DNA of 36,240 bases from Stenotrophomonas sp. 278 (GTDB lineage Bacteria > Pseudomonadota > Gammaproteobacteria > Xanthomonadales > Xanthomonadaceae): NCBI RefSeq assembly GCF_003935715.1, contig NZ_RHPP01000007.1:26557-62796 (forward strand), read 5' to 3'. This document shows positions 23,231 to 31,268 of this stretch, in pieces. Both the position numbers and the translations under genes were made by a program. Numbering within the stretch: position 1 is the stretch's first letter; the number at the start of each line of letters is the position of its first letter. The notes under the pieces are model-generated. The model was not told the DNA's origin. It saw only the letters and a program-made list of their open reading frames with translations, and did no database searches.

Positions 23231-24571
23231 ATGCACGAGTGGTTTGTGCTGGCGAACGCCATGTTCGCCATTCTGTTGATCGTTCTGCTGATCATCTATT
23301 TCAAGGTCAACCCGATGATCGCGCTGGTCGCCGGGCCGCTGTACCTGGGCCTGAGCTCCGGGCTGGGCTTTGCCGAGACCATCAAGGCCATCACCGAAGG
23401 GTTTGGCGATCTGATGGGCAAGATCGGCCTGCTGATCGGCTTCGGGGTGATGATCGGGGCGTTCCTGCATCGAATGGGCGCGTTCCAGCAGGTGGTGCGG
23501 CTGCTGGTGAAGACCTTCAAGCCCAGGCAGATGCCGTACGCGTTCGCGACCATCCTGACGGTGATCTTCCCGCCGATCTACACCGACGTGCTGCTGCTGA
23601 TGTCCGCGCCGCTGGCACGGGCAACGGCGCGTCGCATGGGGGGCGATGCGCTGCCGAAGATGGCCGCGGCGGTGGGTGTGGGCATCTACATGGCGCTGAC
23701 CATGGTGGTGCCGGGCGTGGCCGCGCTGGCGCTGTCGGCGGTGCTCGACGTGGAACTGGGCACCATGCTGCTGGTGGGGCTGGCGATTGCCATTCCGACC
23801 GTGTTCCTGACTCTGTGGGGCTTCCACTGGCTGCTGCATCGCGGCTTCTGGAAGCCGGAAACCGACGAACTGCCGGAAGAGGAACAGCCGGCGGTGATTG
23901 CCGCTGATGCAACCGCTGAAGGCAACGCGGTGCCGCTGAAGCTCTCGCTGCTGCCGATCATCGTGCCGATGCTGATGATCGCGCTGGGTGCGGTGGATCG
24001 CGTGATGGGCTGGGATGCGCCGGTGCTGGAAGCCATTGGCAATTCCACCTTTGCATTGTTCTGCGGCCTGGCGCTGGCCTTCTTCATTGCCCGCTTCACG
24101 ATTCCGGCGAAGGACCGCAGCGGCGCGGTGACCGATGCGTTCAAGGAAAGCGGCCAGATCCTGCTGCTGACCGGGGTCGCCGGCTCCCTGTCTGCGGTGG
24201 TGGCGACGACTGGCATGGGCGACATCCTGTCGGGCTACTTCACTGCCAACACTGCGGCACCGCTGCTGCTGGTGTGGCTGGTGGCGGCGATTCTGCACAT
24301 TGCGATCGGCTCGGTCTCGGCCTCGGCGATCACCGCGGCCAGCCTGCTGGCACCGGCCCTGCATTCGCTGGACGTTCCGCCAGTGCTGGTGGCGCTGGCC
24401 GCCGGTTCGGGCTCGTTGTTCCTGGTGCACGTCACCAGCAATACCTTCTGGCTGATGCAGACCACGATGGGCATGACCCTGCGTGGCACGTTGAAGACGC
24501 TGAGCCTGCCGTTGTCGATGGCTTCGGTGGTGTCGCTGGTGCTGATCCTCATTGCCAGCGCGATCTTCTAA
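23231..24571 (+). CDS. GntP-family organic acid permease
   Basis: A 446-residue inner-membrane symporter of the GntP (gluconate:H+) family with about 12-14 hydrophobic segments. Helix-rich sequence begins at residue 5, and the central loop (about 218-245) is acidic and cytoplasmic. GGGAGGG is placed 4-10 bases before the ATG. It follows the lyase by 70 bases and precedes the porin by 11. Family members carry gluconate and other hydroxy acids; in this operon it likely imports the hydroxy acid that is activated by the CoA-transferase. Substrate is inferred from context. Confidence 0.9.
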   Translation: MHEWFVLANAMFAILLIVLLIIYFKVNPMIALVAGPLYLGLSSGLGFAETIKAITEGFGDLMGKIGLLIGFGVMIGAFLHRMGAFQQVVRLLVKTFKPRQMPYAFATILTVIFPPIYTDVLLLMSAPLARATARRMGGDALPKMAAAVGVGIYMALTMVVPGVAALALSAVLDVELGTMLLVGLAIAIPTVFLTLWGFHWLLHRGFWKPETDELPEEEQPAVIAADATAEGNAVPLKLSLLPIIVPMLMIALGAVDRVMGWDAPVLEAIGNSTFALFCGLALAFFIARFTIPAKDRSGAVTDAFKESGQILLLTGVAGSLSAVVATTGMGDILSGYFTANTAAPLLLVWLVAAILHIAIGSVSASAITAASLLAPALHSLDVPPVLVALAAGSGSLFLVHVTSNTFWLMQTTMGMTLRGTLKTLSLPLSMASVVSLVLILIASAIF

Positions 24572-24582
24572 GGAGTTCAAAC

Positions 24583-25830
24583 ATGCGTAACGTACAGATT
24601 TCGTTGCTGGCGGCTGCGTGCCTGGCCAGTGGCACGGCGCTGGCCGAAGATGCGCCGCAGGGCTTCTTCAAAGGGGCCGAGGTTGACCTGACCGCCACCA
24701 ATTTCTACTACAACCGCGATTTCCGCAGCGGCAGCGGGCAGGGTAAGCGCGAGGAATGGGCGCAGGGTCTGATGATTGACGCCCGCAGCGGCTACACGCC
24801 CGGTGTGGTGGGTTTCGGCCTGGACCTGTTGGGGCTGGGCGACCTGAAGCTGGACGGCAGTGATGCCGAGGTCGGCACCGGCATCCTGCCGTATGACGAA
24901 GACGGTGCGCGCACCACCTTCGGGCGCGTGGCGATCACCGGCAAGGCCAAGGCCGGTCCGGCTGAGCTGCGGGTGGGCAGTCACATCACCTCCGACCTGA
25001 CCTTGAAGTCGAACACCAGCCGTCTGCTGCCGCAGACCTTCGAAGGCGCATCGCTCGGGGCCGCCTTCAGCAATGGGCTGGAGCTGGGTTACAAGCGCTT
25101 TGACCGCAGCTGGTACCGGGATGGCGTGGATCGGGTGCATCTGACCATCACCAACAAGGATCGTCGCTTCAGCGGAACGCCGGACTCGGATCATCTGGAC
25201 CTGTTCGCCGCTGGCTGGAAGGTCAACGACCAGTTGAAGCTGCGGATCGAACATGCGGAACTGCAGGACATCTACCGCCAGCAGGTGGCCTCGGTGGCGT
25301 ATCGCCAGCCATTGCCAATCGGTCGCCTCGACACCGAGCTGCGCTACTACGTCTCCGACGATGTGGGGCAGGCCCTGGCGGGTGTGGTCGACAACCGCGC
25401 GGTGAACGCGCTGGTGGCGTGGAACGTGAACGGCCAGGAATTCGCAGTTGCCTATCAGGACATGAGCGGCGACAGCGCGATGCCTTTCGTCGGTGGCACG
25501 GATGGCAATGTGTTCAACTGGACCTTCATCAACGATTTCATGGAGCGCGACGAGCGCAGCTGGCAGGCGCGTTATCAGTTGGATGGCAAGCGCATCGGGG
25601 TTCCGGGTCTGAAGTTCCTCGTGCGCTACGTGAAGGGTGACAATGCGCGCCCGAACACTTTTGCAGGTGAAGGCAGGCAGTGGCAGCGCGATTTCGAGAT
25701 CGGCTACACCTTCCAGAGCGAGGCGCTGAAGGACTTCTCGATTCGTTGGCGGAATGGGTTCTTCCGTTCGAACTATCAGCGCGATGCCGAGGAGAACCGC
25801 TTTATGCTGGTGTATTCCACGTCGCTTTGA
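24583..25830 (+). CDS. OprD-family outer-membrane porin
   Basis: A 415-residue OprD-type porin. Residues 1-21 are a signal peptide (cleavage after Ala-Leu-Ala), and the mature part is an amphipathic beta-barrel ending in alternating aromatic residues (Phe-Met-Leu-Val-Tyr-Ser-Thr-Ser-Leu). Gly-Phe-Phe-Lys-Gly-Ala near the mature start and Tyr-Asn-Arg-Asp-Phe-Arg are typical. Aggressive Shine-Dalgarno AAGGAG lies 8 bases before the ATG. OprD porins pass carboxylates and basic amino acids. It is the last gene of the organic-acid operon and so gives the outer-membrane entry step. Confidence 0.9.
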   Translation: MRNVQISLLAAACLASGTALAEDAPQGFFKGAEVDLTATNFYYNRDFRSGSGQGKREEWAQGLMIDARSGYTPGVVGFGLDLLGLGDLKLDGSDAEVGTGILPYDEDGARTTFGRVAITGKAKAGPAELRVGSHITSDLTLKSNTSRLLPQTFEGASLGAAFSNGLELGYKRFDRSWYRDGVDRVHLTITNKDRRFSGTPDSDHLDLFAAGWKVNDQLKLRIEHAELQDIYRQQVASVAYRQPLPIGRLDTELRYYVSDDVGQALAGVVDNRAVNALVAWNVNGQEFAVAYQDMSGDSAMPFVGGTDGNVFNWTFINDFMERDERSWQARYQLDGKRIGVPGLKFLVRYVKGDNARPNTFAGEGRQWQRDFEIGYTFQSEALKDFSIRWRNGFFRSNYQRDAEENRFMLVYSTSL

Positions 25831-25848
25831 CGTGGGGCTCGCGCCTCC

Positions 25849-25916
25849 GTAGAGCGGGGCTTGCCCCGCTGCTTTTCGCGATGCCGCCGAAAGCAGCCGG
25901 GCAAGCCCGGCTCTAC
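25849..25916. repeat. Inverted SMAG pair
   Basis: GTAGAGCGGGGCTTGCCCCG at 25849-25870 and its inverted partner AGCCGGGCAAGCCCGGCTCT at 25895-25916. This is the head-out dimer usual for GTAG elements, placed right after the porin gene where it may protect or end the operon mRNA. Confidence 0.88.
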
Positions 25917-25970
25917 AACACCGCCGCGCCCCAAGTATGTCGGTGTGCGCCAACACGGTCGCGCCCGAAG

Positions 25971-26017
25971 CATGTGTCAATCATTTGACACATGGAGTGG
26001 CGACCGCGGTTTATACT
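25971..26017 (+). promoter_or_regulatory. Promoter with perfect 24-bp palindromic operator
   Basis: CATGTGTCAA (25971-25980) and TTGACACATG (25985-25994) form a perfect 10-bp inverted repeat around TCAT. The right arm contains TTGACA, a consensus -35; TATACT at 26012-26017 is a good -10, but the spacer is 21 bases, longer than optimal. The -10 lies 28 bases before the effector ATG. A dimeric regulator bound here could repress or remodel the promoter. Confidence 0.65.
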
Positions 26018-26045
26018 CGGATCGTCTGTAGCAAATGGAAGTGAC

Positions 26046-27896
26046 ATGAACGACCCTACACGGAAGGAGGGCGCGTCCGTTGACGCAGCCGCGCGCAACG
26101 CCGCCGACGTAGCCTTCGATCCGACCTACACCTCCTCCAACGTCGAAGTGCATGGCAAGGCCGGTCGCACTTCGGTCAGCGCCACGCCTGGCGACGGCGG
26201 CCTCAAGGTCACCCAGGAAGCGCGCCAGCAAGGCGCAGGTCCAGCAGGGGGACCATTCCGTGCCACCACGCTGGGTGCAAGTGAACGCACAGCCGATGGC
26301 CGGGTGAGTTACCAGCTGGAGATGGAGACCGTTGCCGGTCAGCGCCAGAAGAGCGGCATCGGCGAATCGACCCAGACTGAAGGCCTGCGTGGTCGTTACC
26401 GGGTGAGCCTGCCCGAGGGCAATGGCTCCGATCCGACCCGAATCAACCCGTTCGATCCGCAGACGATCCCCAAGGGGGGAAGTGTCACGCTGGACGCGCA
26501 GTCGTTCAGTGGCACCGCGATGTCCGGCACGTTCCGCCACATCGCCGCCGAGCACAAGCTGACCGAAGCCGAAGGTGCCAGCTTCCGCGTGGATCGGCTG
26601 GATGACGGCCGGGTGCGCGTCACCACCGGCCCCAACCAGGCCGTGGAAGCGTTCAATGGGCTCGGCTTCTCGGCCAGGGGCGTGACCGCGATCGCGGGGC
26701 GGCAGGATGCGCTGGGCCAATCCAGCGTACGTACCGCCACTTTTGAACTGGGTGATGCGGACGGTCGCACGGCCTATCAGCAGTTCGTGGCCAATGGCTC
26801 GCTTGACGCGAACACACCCGGCATGACGGACGTGGCCACGGTGGAGCGGTTGGGCATGAGTTCGCAGGCGCGCCTGAAGGTGGACGTGGGTTCCGCGTTT
26901 GGGGTCGATCTGGCCGGCGCGCGCAACAGTGGCGATGTCACCCAGGTGCGCCGCGACGATGGCAGCTACACAGAACTGCGCAACGTGCACTACAGCGGCA
27001 ACCTGCCGGTGACCCGGGTCAGTGCCTATGGTAGCGACGGTCAGGAGCTCCGCGACCAACGCCGCTACGAGTTCACCTTTGACCTGCGTGAGCATGAGCA
27101 GGGTGAGCAGGTCGCCGGCCTGCTCAATGCCGCGCTGTCGGGTGATACCAGTCGTGCGCTGCGAGGTCCGGTCCGCGAAGGCGAGATCAACACGGTCAGC
27201 TTCACTGAAGACCAGATGCGCGCGATGATGGAACGCACCCAGCAGATGGTGCGGGACAGCCCGAATCTCGACACGCGCTGGCACCTGCTGGCCGAAGACG
27301 GACGTGGCGCTGCGCAGACCGACGTGGATGCCTTCGCGGCATCGTTGGCGCGCAACCAGGGTCAATCCGAATATGGCATGGCCGAGAAGATGTTCCGGAT
27401 TGCCACTGCGGACAAGCAGGTGGGCGCGCAGAAGATCGACGCCACGGTGGACGGCGCGCACCTGCGTGACCTTCCGCCTCCCTCACCTCTGCTGCCGGCG
27501 AATGATCCGCGCCAGGCCAGCAGTGCTGATCATCCATTGTGGCTGCAAAGCCATGGGGCGGTGAATCGTCTGGATGCTGCCATGGGGCGTGAGCCGGACC
27601 AAAGCAGTGAACGCCTGGGCATGGCGCTGCTGGTGGCCGCGAAGGACAAAGGCATGTGCCGCATTGATGAGGCCGTGCTGAGTGAAGATGCGCGATACGC
27701 GTTCGCGGTGCAGGGGCAGCCGCATGCGGCCGACCGACAGATTGCGCGAACCGAAACCGCGCAGGCGGTAGCGACGCCTGTCGAGAAGCAGCTTGAGACA
27801 CTGGAGAGCGTGAATCAGCGGATTGCGGACAGTGTGCAGAGCCAGCAGCAGGAGCAGGTGCAGGAGCAGGTGGTGTCGCGTTCAATGGGCCGCTGA
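26046..27896 (+). CDS. XVIPCD type IV secretion effector (X-Tfe)
   Basis: A 616-residue protein with no signal peptide. The C-terminal part from about residue 495 matches the XVIPCD domain: Asp-His-Pro, then Leu-Asp-Ala-x-x-Gly-Arg-x-Pro-Asp-x-x-Ser, Arg-Ile-Asp, Phe-Ala-Val-Gln-Gly, and Ala-Thr-Pro-Val, with a Gln-rich tail. This domain sends toxins through the bacteria-killing T4SS of Xanthomonadales by binding VirD4. The N-terminal 490 residues look beta-rich and have no toxin domain I recognise. Such effectors are normally encoded with a lipoprotein immunity gene; none is adjacent, since a transporter gene converges downstream and a porin lies upstream. GGAAG precedes the ATG. Confidence 0.85.
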   Translation: MNDPTRKEGASVDAAARNAADVAFDPTYTSSNVEVHGKAGRTSVSATPGDGGLKVTQEARQQGAGPAGGPFRATTLGASERTADGRVSYQLEMETVAGQRQKSGIGESTQTEGLRGRYRVSLPEGNGSDPTRINPFDPQTIPKGGSVTLDAQSFSGTAMSGTFRHIAAEHKLTEAEGASFRVDRLDDGRVRVTTGPNQAVEAFNGLGFSARGVTAIAGRQDALGQSSVRTATFELGDADGRTAYQQFVANGSLDANTPGMTDVATVERLGMSSQARLKVDVGSAFGVDLAGARNSGDVTQVRRDDGSYTELRNVHYSGNLPVTRVSAYGSDGQELRDQRRYEFTFDLREHEQGEQVAGLLNAALSGDTSRALRGPVREGEINTVSFTEDQMRAMMERTQQMVRDSPNLDTRWHLLAEDGRGAAQTDVDAFAASLARNQGQSEYGMAEKMFRIATADKQVGAQKIDATVDGAHLRDLPPPSPLLPANDPRQASSADHPLWLQSHGAVNRLDAAMGREPDQSSERLGMALLVAAKDKGMCRIDEAVLSEDARYAFAVQGQPHAADRQIARTETAQAVATPVEKQLETLESVNQRIADSVQSQQQEQVQEQVVSRSMGR

Positions 27897-27908
27897 CACC
27901 TTCCGTGC

Positions 27909-27931
27909 TGACGCGCATGGCGCGTCACTAC
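27909..27931. repeat. SMAG palindrome
   Basis: TGACGCGCATGGCGCGTCAC followed by TAC: a GTAG-headed palindrome on the minus strand between the convergent effector and betT genes. Confidence 0.82.
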
Positions 27932-27942
27932 CGGTGGTGAAG

Positions 27943-27972
27943 CAGAAGGGGTCGCGCGAGCGACCCCTTCTG
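27943..27972. terminator. Bidirectional hairpin between convergent genes
   Basis: A perfect 13-bp stem (27943-27955 with 27960-27972, CAGAAGGGGTCGC and its complement) with a GCGA tetraloop. It lies 8 bases beyond the end of betT and 46 after the effector stop, so it can end both transcripts, although the U-tracts are poor. Confidence 0.72.
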
Positions 27973-27980
27973 ATTACAGA

Positions 27981-29957
27981 TCAGCGCACGCGGTCCAGGA
28001 ACTGGCGGTGGCGTTCGTACTGGTCCAGCACATCGTGGATCAGCTGCACCTGGGTCCAGCCCATCACGTCGTAGTCCTGGCCGCCCTCGCGCAGATAGAC
28101 CTCGGCACGGTAGTACTGGGTGCCTTCCTTTACCGGCCGGCGCGGGTCCTGCAGGGCGAAGGTGGGTGCCGCATAGGGTTGCGGCCTCACGCTGTAGAAG
28201 AAGTCCATTTCCTCACCGTGGCCGACCTGCAGCCACGCGCGACCGTCCTCGCCATGGGTGACCTGCACCGGCAGGTCCTGCTTGCGCAGCTCCGCCGCCA
28301 CGTCCTCCAGGGCTGGCACCACTTTCTGCTGGATGAAGCCAGTAACTTCAACCTTGAGCGGGTTATGCGCCAGCAGCTTCAAGCGCTGCTTCCAGTCGTC
28401 GCTCGTGCCCGGCAGGATGCGCGCGTCACGCAGGATGGAGCGCTTGGTGGCGTCCAGGTGCATCGCCTTGAGCAGGCCCCAGCACATCAGGATCATCACG
28501 ACGGTGAAGGGCAGGGCGCTGGCAATGGTGGCCGCCTGCAGCGATTCCAGGCCACCGGCGATGAGCAGGGCGATGGCCAATGCACCGACCAGCAGCGCCC
28601 AGAAGATCCGCTGCCACAGCGGTGATTCCTCCTCGCCCTTGGAGGTCAGCATGTCGATCACCAGTGCGCCCGAGTCGGCCGAGGTGATGAAGAACAAGGC
28701 CACCAGCGCCACCGCCAGCGACGAGGTCAACATGGTCAGCGGCAGGTGGCCCAGGAACTCGAACAGGGCGATGGAGCTGTCATTGGATACGGCTTGAACC
28801 AGCTCATGGAATCCGTCTGCTCTGACCATATGCAGGGCCGTGTTGCCGTAGATGGTCATCCACAGGAAGGTGAAGCCCAGCGGGACCAGCAGCACGCCCA
28901 CTACGAATTCACGCACGGTACGGCCGCGCGAGATGCGGGCGATGAACATGCCGACGAACGGCGACCAGGCAATCCACCAGCCCCAGTAGAACAGGGTCCA
29001 GCCACCCAGCCAGCCGGTCGGCTCGTAGGCGTACAGATTGAAGGTCATCGAGAACAGTTGCGACACGTACATCCCGGTGTTCTGCACCAGGGTCTGCATC
29101 AGGTGTGCGGTGGGACCGCAGACCAGCACGAACGCAAGCAGGGCCGCCGCCAGGATCATGTTCAGCTCGGACAGCCGACGCACACCGCTGTCCAGGCCCG
29201 CCACCACCGAGCCGGTGGCAACAAGGGTGATCGTGATGATCAGCCCGACCTGCACCAGCGTGCTGACTTCCCAGCCGAACAGGTAGTTCAGGCCGGCATT
29301 GATCTGCATGACGCCCAGGCCCAGCGAGGTGGCCAGGCCGAAGATGGTGCCCAGTGCGGCGAACGTGTCCACGGTGTGGCCGATCGGGCCGTGGATGCGC
29401 TCTCCGATCAGCGGGTACAGTGCGGAGCGAACCCGCAGCGGCAGATTGTGCCGGTACGCGAAATACGCCAGTGACAGCGCCACCACGGCGTAGATCGCCC
29501 AGGCGTGGATGCCCCAGTGGAAGAAGGTGATGCGCATGGCCTGCTTGGCCGCGGCCGCAGATTCAGGCGTGCCGACGGGCGGCGTGGCAAAGTGCATGAT
29601 CGGTTCGGCAACGCCGAAGAACATCAGGCCGATGCCCATGCCGGCGGCAAACAGCATCGCGAACCAGCTGCCATAGCTGTAGTCGGGAGTGCTGTGGTCC
29701 GGTCCAAGCTTGATGTGGCCAAAACGGCTCAGCGCGATGCCGACCACGAAAACCAGGAAGCCGGCCACCGAAAGAATGGTGAACCAGCCGGCATCATTGG
29801 CCGCCCAGGTCTTGGCGGCGGTGAACCAGCGCGTGGCCAGGTCGGGGGCGAACGCTGCCAGTGCAAGCAGTGCAATGACGATGGTCGCGGTGGGAATGAA
29901 CACCTGCGGAAGAATCCGCTGGCGAACGGGGGGATGGTGCGGAGCGGTGCTCTGCAT
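27981..29957 (-). CDS. betT: BCCT-family choline transporter (BetT type)
   Basis: A 658-residue BCCT transporter with about 12 membrane spans (first near residue 20) and a long cytoplasmic C-terminal domain (from about 520), as in osmosensing BetT. The family signature Trp-Gly-Trp-Trp-Ile-Ala-Trp-Ser-Pro-Phe-Val-Gly-Met-Phe-Ile-Ala-Arg-Ile-Ser-Arg is present, and Met-Thr-Ile-Tyr-Gly-Asn-Thr-Ala follows. It imports choline with protons or sodium. GGAGGAA precedes the ATG. An outer-membrane barrel gene lies 47 bases upstream on the same strand and is probably transcribed with it. No choline oxidation genes (betAB) are in the window. Choline is inferred from the BetT-like length and C-terminal domain. 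Confidence 0.9.
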   Translation of the reverse strand: MQSTAPHHPPVRQRILPQVFIPTATIVIALLALAAFAPDLATRWFTAAKTWAANDAGWFTILSVAGFLVFVVGIALSRFGHIKLGPDHSTPDYSYGSWFAMLFAAGMGIGLMFFGVAEPIMHFATPPVGTPESAAAAKQAMRITFFHWGIHAWAIYAVVALSLAYFAYRHNLPLRVRSALYPLIGERIHGPIGHTVDTFAALGTIFGLATSLGLGVMQINAGLNYLFGWEVSTLVQVGLIITITLVATGSVVAGLDSGVRRLSELNMILAAALLAFVLVCGPTAHLMQTLVQNTGMYVSQLFSMTFNLYAYEPTGWLGGWTLFYWGWWIAWSPFVGMFIARISRGRTVREFVVGVLLVPLGFTFLWMTIYGNTALHMVRADGFHELVQAVSNDSSIALFEFLGHLPLTMLTSSLAVALVALFFITSADSGALVIDMLTSKGEEESPLWQRIFWALLVGALAIALLIAGGLESLQAATIASALPFTVVMILMCWGLLKAMHLDATKRSILRDARILPGTSDDWKQRLKLLAHNPLKVEVTGFIQQKVVPALEDVAAELRKQDLPVQVTHGEDGRAWLQVGHGEEMDFFYSVRPQPYAAPTFALQDPRRPVKEGTQYYRAEVYLREGGQDYDVMGWTQVQLIHDVLDQYERHRQFLDRVR

Positions 29958-30004
29958 GGGTTCCTCCGTGGAAACGAGTCGGGTGGTGAGCGTCCTTCAG
30001 ACAG

Positions 30005-31108
30005 TCAGAAGTAGAAGCCGATGTTGACGTTCAGGCGTGAGTGCCACTGCGAGGGGCCGCCGTTGTCGATGCCAATGCCTTCGCCGCCGGCGAACCACAT
30101 GTCCTTGCCGGCAATCCAGTCGACGTAGGTCAGCATGATGCCCTTGGCAAAGCTGCAGCCGGTGACGTTCTGCCACGAATCGCGCACGCCGGCGCTGTGG
30201 CCGACCGGGCGGGTCATGCTGAGGTTGTTGTAGCAGGTCACATCATCAAGCAGGCGGTTCTCGCCGAACGAGTACGCCAGGTTGGCGCTGGGCACGTCGG
30301 CCTGGGCGGCAATCTCGAATGGGGCATCGAACGCGGAAAGCGCAATGCGCCGTTCGGGAATGTCGTAGCGGTAGCGTGCCCACTGCAGCTGCGCGGTCCA
30401 ACCATCGCGCTTCCATTGCGCATGCACGGCAGCGCCCTGGTGTCCGTAGTGGTGGCGGGTTTGGGTGTTCTGCACCTTGCCGGCAAACGCCGAGCCGCCG
30501 AGCAGCAAGTCGCCTCCAGCCCAGTCCATGGCCTGTTCCACGCGCGCATGGACACGACCGCGCTCACGATAGGGAAGGGCGTCGGTCTGCGCCACGTCGA
30601 ACGAATAACGGTCGTAGCGCGCGCCGCTGCCATATTCGTCACCGGTGAAGTAGCCGGCGTGCCAGGTGGTGTTGCCGCGCTGGTGAGTGAATACCACGCC
30701 CGGGTCATAGTCGTCCTCGATCCCGAGGTAGTAGCCGGAGCCGAACCAGAAGCTCTGCGAGACCGTCGGCAGCAGGCCGAAGGGCACCTGCTGGATACCC
30801 ACCTTCACATTGGTGTTGTTGTTGAACTTCGCACCGACGTAGGCGTGGTGAACGGCGTCAAAGCCGTCATACCAGCGGTACTGCGCCGAGAAGAACATCG
30901 GACCGCTGCCACCCTTCACGTCAGCACGCAGCAGTTCAAGCTGCAGGCGACTGGTGGGACCGTAGTCGAGCCAGCCATAGTTGAATCGCACTGCGCCACC
31001 GACATCGAAGTACGGCTCAGCGTCGTTGTTTGCGGATGTTTCAGCAGCTGAAACCGCAGGCGTAAAGCCCGATATGGCTGCCGCCACAAGATAGGGAAAT
31101 GCTCGCAC
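30005..31108 (-). CDS. Outer-membrane beta-barrel protein
   Basis: A barrel protein of about 367 residues. Alternating hydrophobic/polar strands with many Tyr, Trp and Gly run from residue 30 to the end, which finishes Asn-Ile-Gly-Phe-Tyr-Phe, a typical terminal-aromatic sorting signal. The signal peptide ends Pro-Ala-Val-Ser-Ala before Ala-Glu-Thr. GTG at 31108 was chosen because AAGGGA lies 7 bases upstream and it gives a normal signal peptide; ATG at 31129 and 31162 are alternatives that make it too long. No porin family was recognised. It lies 47 bases upstream of betT on the same strand and may be the entry pore for the same substrate. Confidence 0.8.
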   Translation of the reverse strand: MRAFPYLVAAAISGFTPAVSAAETSANNDAEPYFDVGGAVRFNYGWLDYGPTSRLQLELLRADVKGGSGPMFFSAQYRWYDGFDAVHHAYVGAKFNNNTNVKVGIQQVPFGLLPTVSQSFWFGSGYYLGIEDDYDPGVVFTHQRGNTTWHAGYFTGDEYGSGARYDRYSFDVAQTDALPYRERGRVHARVEQAMDWAGGDLLLGGSAFAGKVQNTQTRHHYGHQGAAVHAQWKRDGWTAQLQWARYRYDIPERRIALSAFDAPFEIAAQADVPSANLAYSFGENRLLDDVTCYNNLSMTRPVGHSAGVRDSWQNVTGCSFAKGIMLTYVDWIAGKDMWFAGGEGIGIDNGGPSQWHSRLNVNIGFYF

Positions 31109-31268
31109 GATTGCGTCCCTTGCCTCCATTTTGCGAATGAAAGCGATCAAGTTTAGCCTCATTCATGTGATGGGTTCAAACACATGGGGCTGTTTTCAGC
31201 TGATTTCGCGCAGTATTCCGCCAGATTTTCACCATCCTCTCGCGCATTCAGCTGTCACACTGCTGTGC

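Noticed and set aside
22745-24580. 611-residue minus-strand frame rich in Gln, His and Arg
   Set aside because: Antisense of the lyase and GntP genes; low-complexity composition typical of shadows.
25977-27461. 494-residue minus-strand frame over the effector gene as possible immunity gene
   Set aside because: No signal peptide or lipobox at a plausible start, no ribosome site, composition of a shadow frame.
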